Assembly (NCBI GenBank): GCA_964036275.1
Contig: OZ038433.1
Coordinates: 15,385,801-15,449,800 of the forward strand
DNA: 64,000 bases
Direction of reading: 5' to 3'
Origin: Litoditis marina
Lineage: Eukaryota; Nematoda; Chromadorea; Rhabditida; Rhabditidae
Both the position numbers and the translations under genes were made by a program. Below are positions 60,762 through 64,000 of the stretch, one piece after another; the stretch's first letter is position 1; each line of letters starts with the position of its first letter. The notes under the pieces were generated by a model, which was not told where the DNA came from, did not search any database, and saw nothing but the letters and a program-made list of their open reading frames with translations.

Positions 60762-63700
60762 CATAAGGCCTTTTTTGCATTCCATAAGGCCATTTTTGCA
60801 TTCCATAAGGCCATTTTGGCCATTCCATAGGGCCATTCGGGTCATTCCATAAGGCCATTTGGGTCATTCCATAAGGTCATTTGGGCCATTCCTTTTTGGC
60901 CATTCCATAATACCATAAGGCCATTCCATAATACCATAAGGCCTTTTTTGCATTCCATAAGGCCTTTTCATAAGGCCATATTGGCGTGTTCCATAAGGCC
61001 GTTTTTGCATTCCATAAGGCCATTTTGGCATTCCATAAGGCCATTTTGGCGTTCCATAAGGCCTTTTTTGCATTCCATAAGGCCTTTTTTGCATTCCATA
61101 AGGCATTTTTTGCATTCCATAAGGCCATTTTGGCCATTCCATAAGGCCATTTTGGCCATTCCATAAGGCGACAGACGTGAACTGGATGGGTTTTCATTTA
61201 CCAAGTACAGCTGGGATTCGGTGAGAAGCACGTTCTCTGGAGTAGAAATGGGATACGTGAGACAGACGGGAGCTGGATGGGTTTTCATTTCTATTTGTTT
61301 TCCTTTCCATAAGGCCTTTTTTGCATTCCATAAGGCCTTTTTTTGCATTCCATAAGGCTTTTTTTGCATTCCATAAGGCGTTTTTTGCATTCCATAAGGC
61401 CTTTTTTGCATTCCATAAGGCCTTTTTTGCATTCCATAAGGCCTTTTTGGCCATTCCATAAGGCCATTCGGGTCATTCCATAAGGCCATTTGGGCCATTC
61501 CTTTTTGGCCATTCCATAATACCATAAGGCCATTCCATAATACCATAAGGCCTTTTTTGCATTCCATAAGGCCTTTTCATAAATAAGGCCATATTGGCGT
61601 GTTCCATAAGGCCATTTTTGCATTCCATAAGGCCATTTTGGCATTCCATAAGGCCATTTTGGCGTTCCATAAGGCCTTTTTTGCATTCCATAAGGCCTTT
61701 TTTGCATTCCATAAGGCATTTTTTGCATTCCATAAGGCCATTTTGGCCATTCCATAAGGCCATTTTGGCCATTCCATAAGGCGACAGACGTGAACTGGAT
61801 GGGTTTTCATTTACCAAGTACAGCTGGGATTCGGTGAAAAGCACGTTCTCTGGAGTAGAAATGGGATACGTGAGACAGACGGGAGCTGGATGGGTTTTTA
61901 TTTCTATTTGTTTTCCTTTCCATAAGGCCTTTGTTGCATTCCATAAGGCCTTTTTTTGCATTCCATAGGGCCATTTTGGCCATTCCATAAGGCCATTTTG
62001 GCCATTCCATAAGGCGACAGACGTGAACTGGATGGGTTTTCATTTACCAAGTACAGCTGGGATTCGGTGAGAAGCACGTTCTCTGGAGTAGAAATGGGAT
62101 ACGTGAGACAGACGGGAGCTGGATGGGTTTTCATTTCTATTTGTTTTCCTTTCCATAAGGCCTTTTTTGCATTCCATAAGGCCTTTTTTTGCATTCCATA
62201 AGGCTTTTTTTGCATTCCATAAGGCGTTTTTTGCATTCCATAAGGCCTTTTTTGCATTCCATAAGGCCTTTTTTGCATTCCATAAGGCCTTTTTTGCATT
62301 CCATAAGGCCATTTTGGCCATTCCATAAGGCGACAGACGTGAACTGGATGGGTTTTCATTTACCAAGTACATCTGGGATTCGGTGAGAAGCACGTTCTCT
62401 GGAGTAGAAATGGGATACGTGAGACAGACGGGAGCTGGATGGGTTTTCATTTCTATTTGTTTTCCTTTCCATAAGGCCTTTTTTGCATTCCATAAGGCCT
62501 TTTTTGCATTCCATAAGGCATTTTTTGCATTCCATAAGGCGTTTTTTGCATTCCATAAGGCGTTTTTTGCATTCCATAAGGCCTTTTTTGCATTCCATAA
62601 GGCCATTTTTGCATTCCATAAGGCCATTTTGGCCATTCCATAAGGCCATTCGGGTCATTCCATAAGGCCATTTGGGCCATTCCATAAGGCCATTCGGGTC
62701 ATTCCATAAGGCCATTTGGGCCATTCCTTTTTGGCCATTCCATAATACCATAAGGCCATTCCATAATACCATAAGGCCTTTTTTGCATTCCATAAGGCCT
62801 TTTCATAAGGCCATATTGGCGTGTTCCATAAGGCCATTTTTGCATTCCATAAGGCCATTTTGGCATTCCATAAGGCCATTTTGGCGTTCCATAAGGCCTT
62901 TTTTGCATTCCATAAGGCCTTTTTTGCATTCCATAAGGCCTTTTTTGCATTCCATAAGGCATTTTTTGCATTCCATAAGGCCTTTTTTGCATTCCATAAG
63001 GCCATTTTCGCATTCCATAAGGCCATTTTGGCCATTCCATAAGGCCATTTTGGCCATTCCATAAGGCGACAGACGTGAACTGGATGGGTTTTCATTTACC
63101 AAGTACAGCTGGGATTCGGTGAGAAGCACGTTCTCTGGAGTAGAAATGGGATACGTGAGACAGACGGGAGCTGGATGGGTTTTCATTTCGATTTGTTTTC
63201 CTTTTCATAAGGCCTTATTTGCATTCCATAAGGCCTTTTTTGCATTCCATAAGGCTTTTTTTGCATTCCATAAGGCGTTTTTTGCATTCCATAAGGCCTT
63301 TTTTGCATTCCATAAGGCCTTTTTTGCATTCCATAAGGCCTTTTTTGCATTCCATAAGGCCATTTTGGCCATTCCATAAGGCGACAGACGTGAACTGGAT
63401 GGGTTTTCATTTACCAAGTACAGCTGGGATTCGGTGAGAAGCACGTTCTCTGGAGTAGAAATGGGATACGTGAGACAGACGGGAGCTGGATGGGTTTTCA
63501 TTTCTATTTGTTTTCCTTTCCATAAGGCCTTTTTTGCATTCCATAAGGCCTTTTTTGCATTCCATAAGGCATTTGTTGCATTCCATAAGGCGTTTTTTGC
63601 ATTCCATAAGGCGTTTTTTGCATTCCATAAGGCCTTTTTTGCATTCCATAAGGCCATTTTTGCATTCCATAAGGCCATTTTGGCCATTCCATAAGGCCAT

Positions 63701-64000
63701 TCGGGTCATTCCATAAGGCCATTTGGGCCATTCCATAAGGCCATTCGGGTCATTCCATAAGGCCATTTGGGCCATTCCTTTTTGGCCATTCCATAATACC
63801 ATAAGGCCATTCCATAATACCATAAGGCCTTTTTTGCATTCCATAAGGCATTTTCACAAGGCCATATTGGCGTGTTCCATAAGGCCATTTTTGCATTCCA
63901 TAAGGCCATTTTGGCATTCCATAAGGCCATTTTGGTGTTCCATAAGGCCTTTTTTGCATTCCATAAGGCCTTTTCTGTTTTTTGCATTCCATAAGGCCTT
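60762..64000 (+). repeat. Satellite array D, + orientation
   Basis: Continues array C after transposon 3. Spacers start at 61168, 61781, 62014, 62330, 63066 and 63381, closer together than in array B. A block around 62.4-62.8 kb recurs at 63.4-63.8 kb (offset 1051). The array runs off the window end. No gene is supported. Confidence 0.94.

Overview
The window is eukaryotic repeat DNA, most likely from a nematode and possibly Caenorhabditis. The support is indirect. Candidate exons in the transposons use strong TTTTCAG/TTTGCAG acceptors and GTAAGT/GTGAGT-like donors with short introns. Two candidate start codons lie only 3-9 nt behind such acceptors, as at nematode spliced-leader sites. No unique single-copy host gene was recognised.

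Layout. About 42 kb is one satellite family. Its unit is about 21 bp, roughly CCATAAGGCCTTTTTTGCATT, with 21-22 bp variants such as CCATAAGGCCATTTTGGCCATT. A 139-bp non-repetitive spacer is interspersed in about 47 copies. The satellite reads on + at 1-5880, on - at 5881-8646 and 13425-15724, and on + again at 17881-42092, 50416-55869 and 60762-64000. Large blocks of it were duplicated very recently, including a segment of about 5.6 kb repeated 7405 bp away with only scattered differences.

Four mobile elements interrupt the satellite. (1) 8647-13424 and (3) 55870-60761 belong to one DNA-transposon family. They share the inverted terminus CACACGACTCAAAGCGC, have 2-bp target duplications, GC-rich subterminal repeats and GGTTACC-rich palindromic regions, and show no intact transposase. 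Element 1 carries a nested 217-bp MITE with an 8-bp target duplication. (2) 42093-50415 has perfect 36-bp inverted termini and a CA target duplication. It encodes on - a TNP2-like (CMC-type) transposase, damaged and lacking its C-terminal part, plus a second multi-exon gene of unknown function whose last nine exons keep one frame for 332 codons. (4) 15725-17880 is a truncated Ty3/gypsy-like retrotransposon (gag, protease, start of reverse transcriptase) with no LTRs, lying exactly where the satellite changes orientation.

All three DNA transposons inserted in the same CCATAAGG segment of the satellite unit. The many long low-complexity reading frames in the satellite are artefacts: a 21-bp unit is seven codons long and stays open in several frames.
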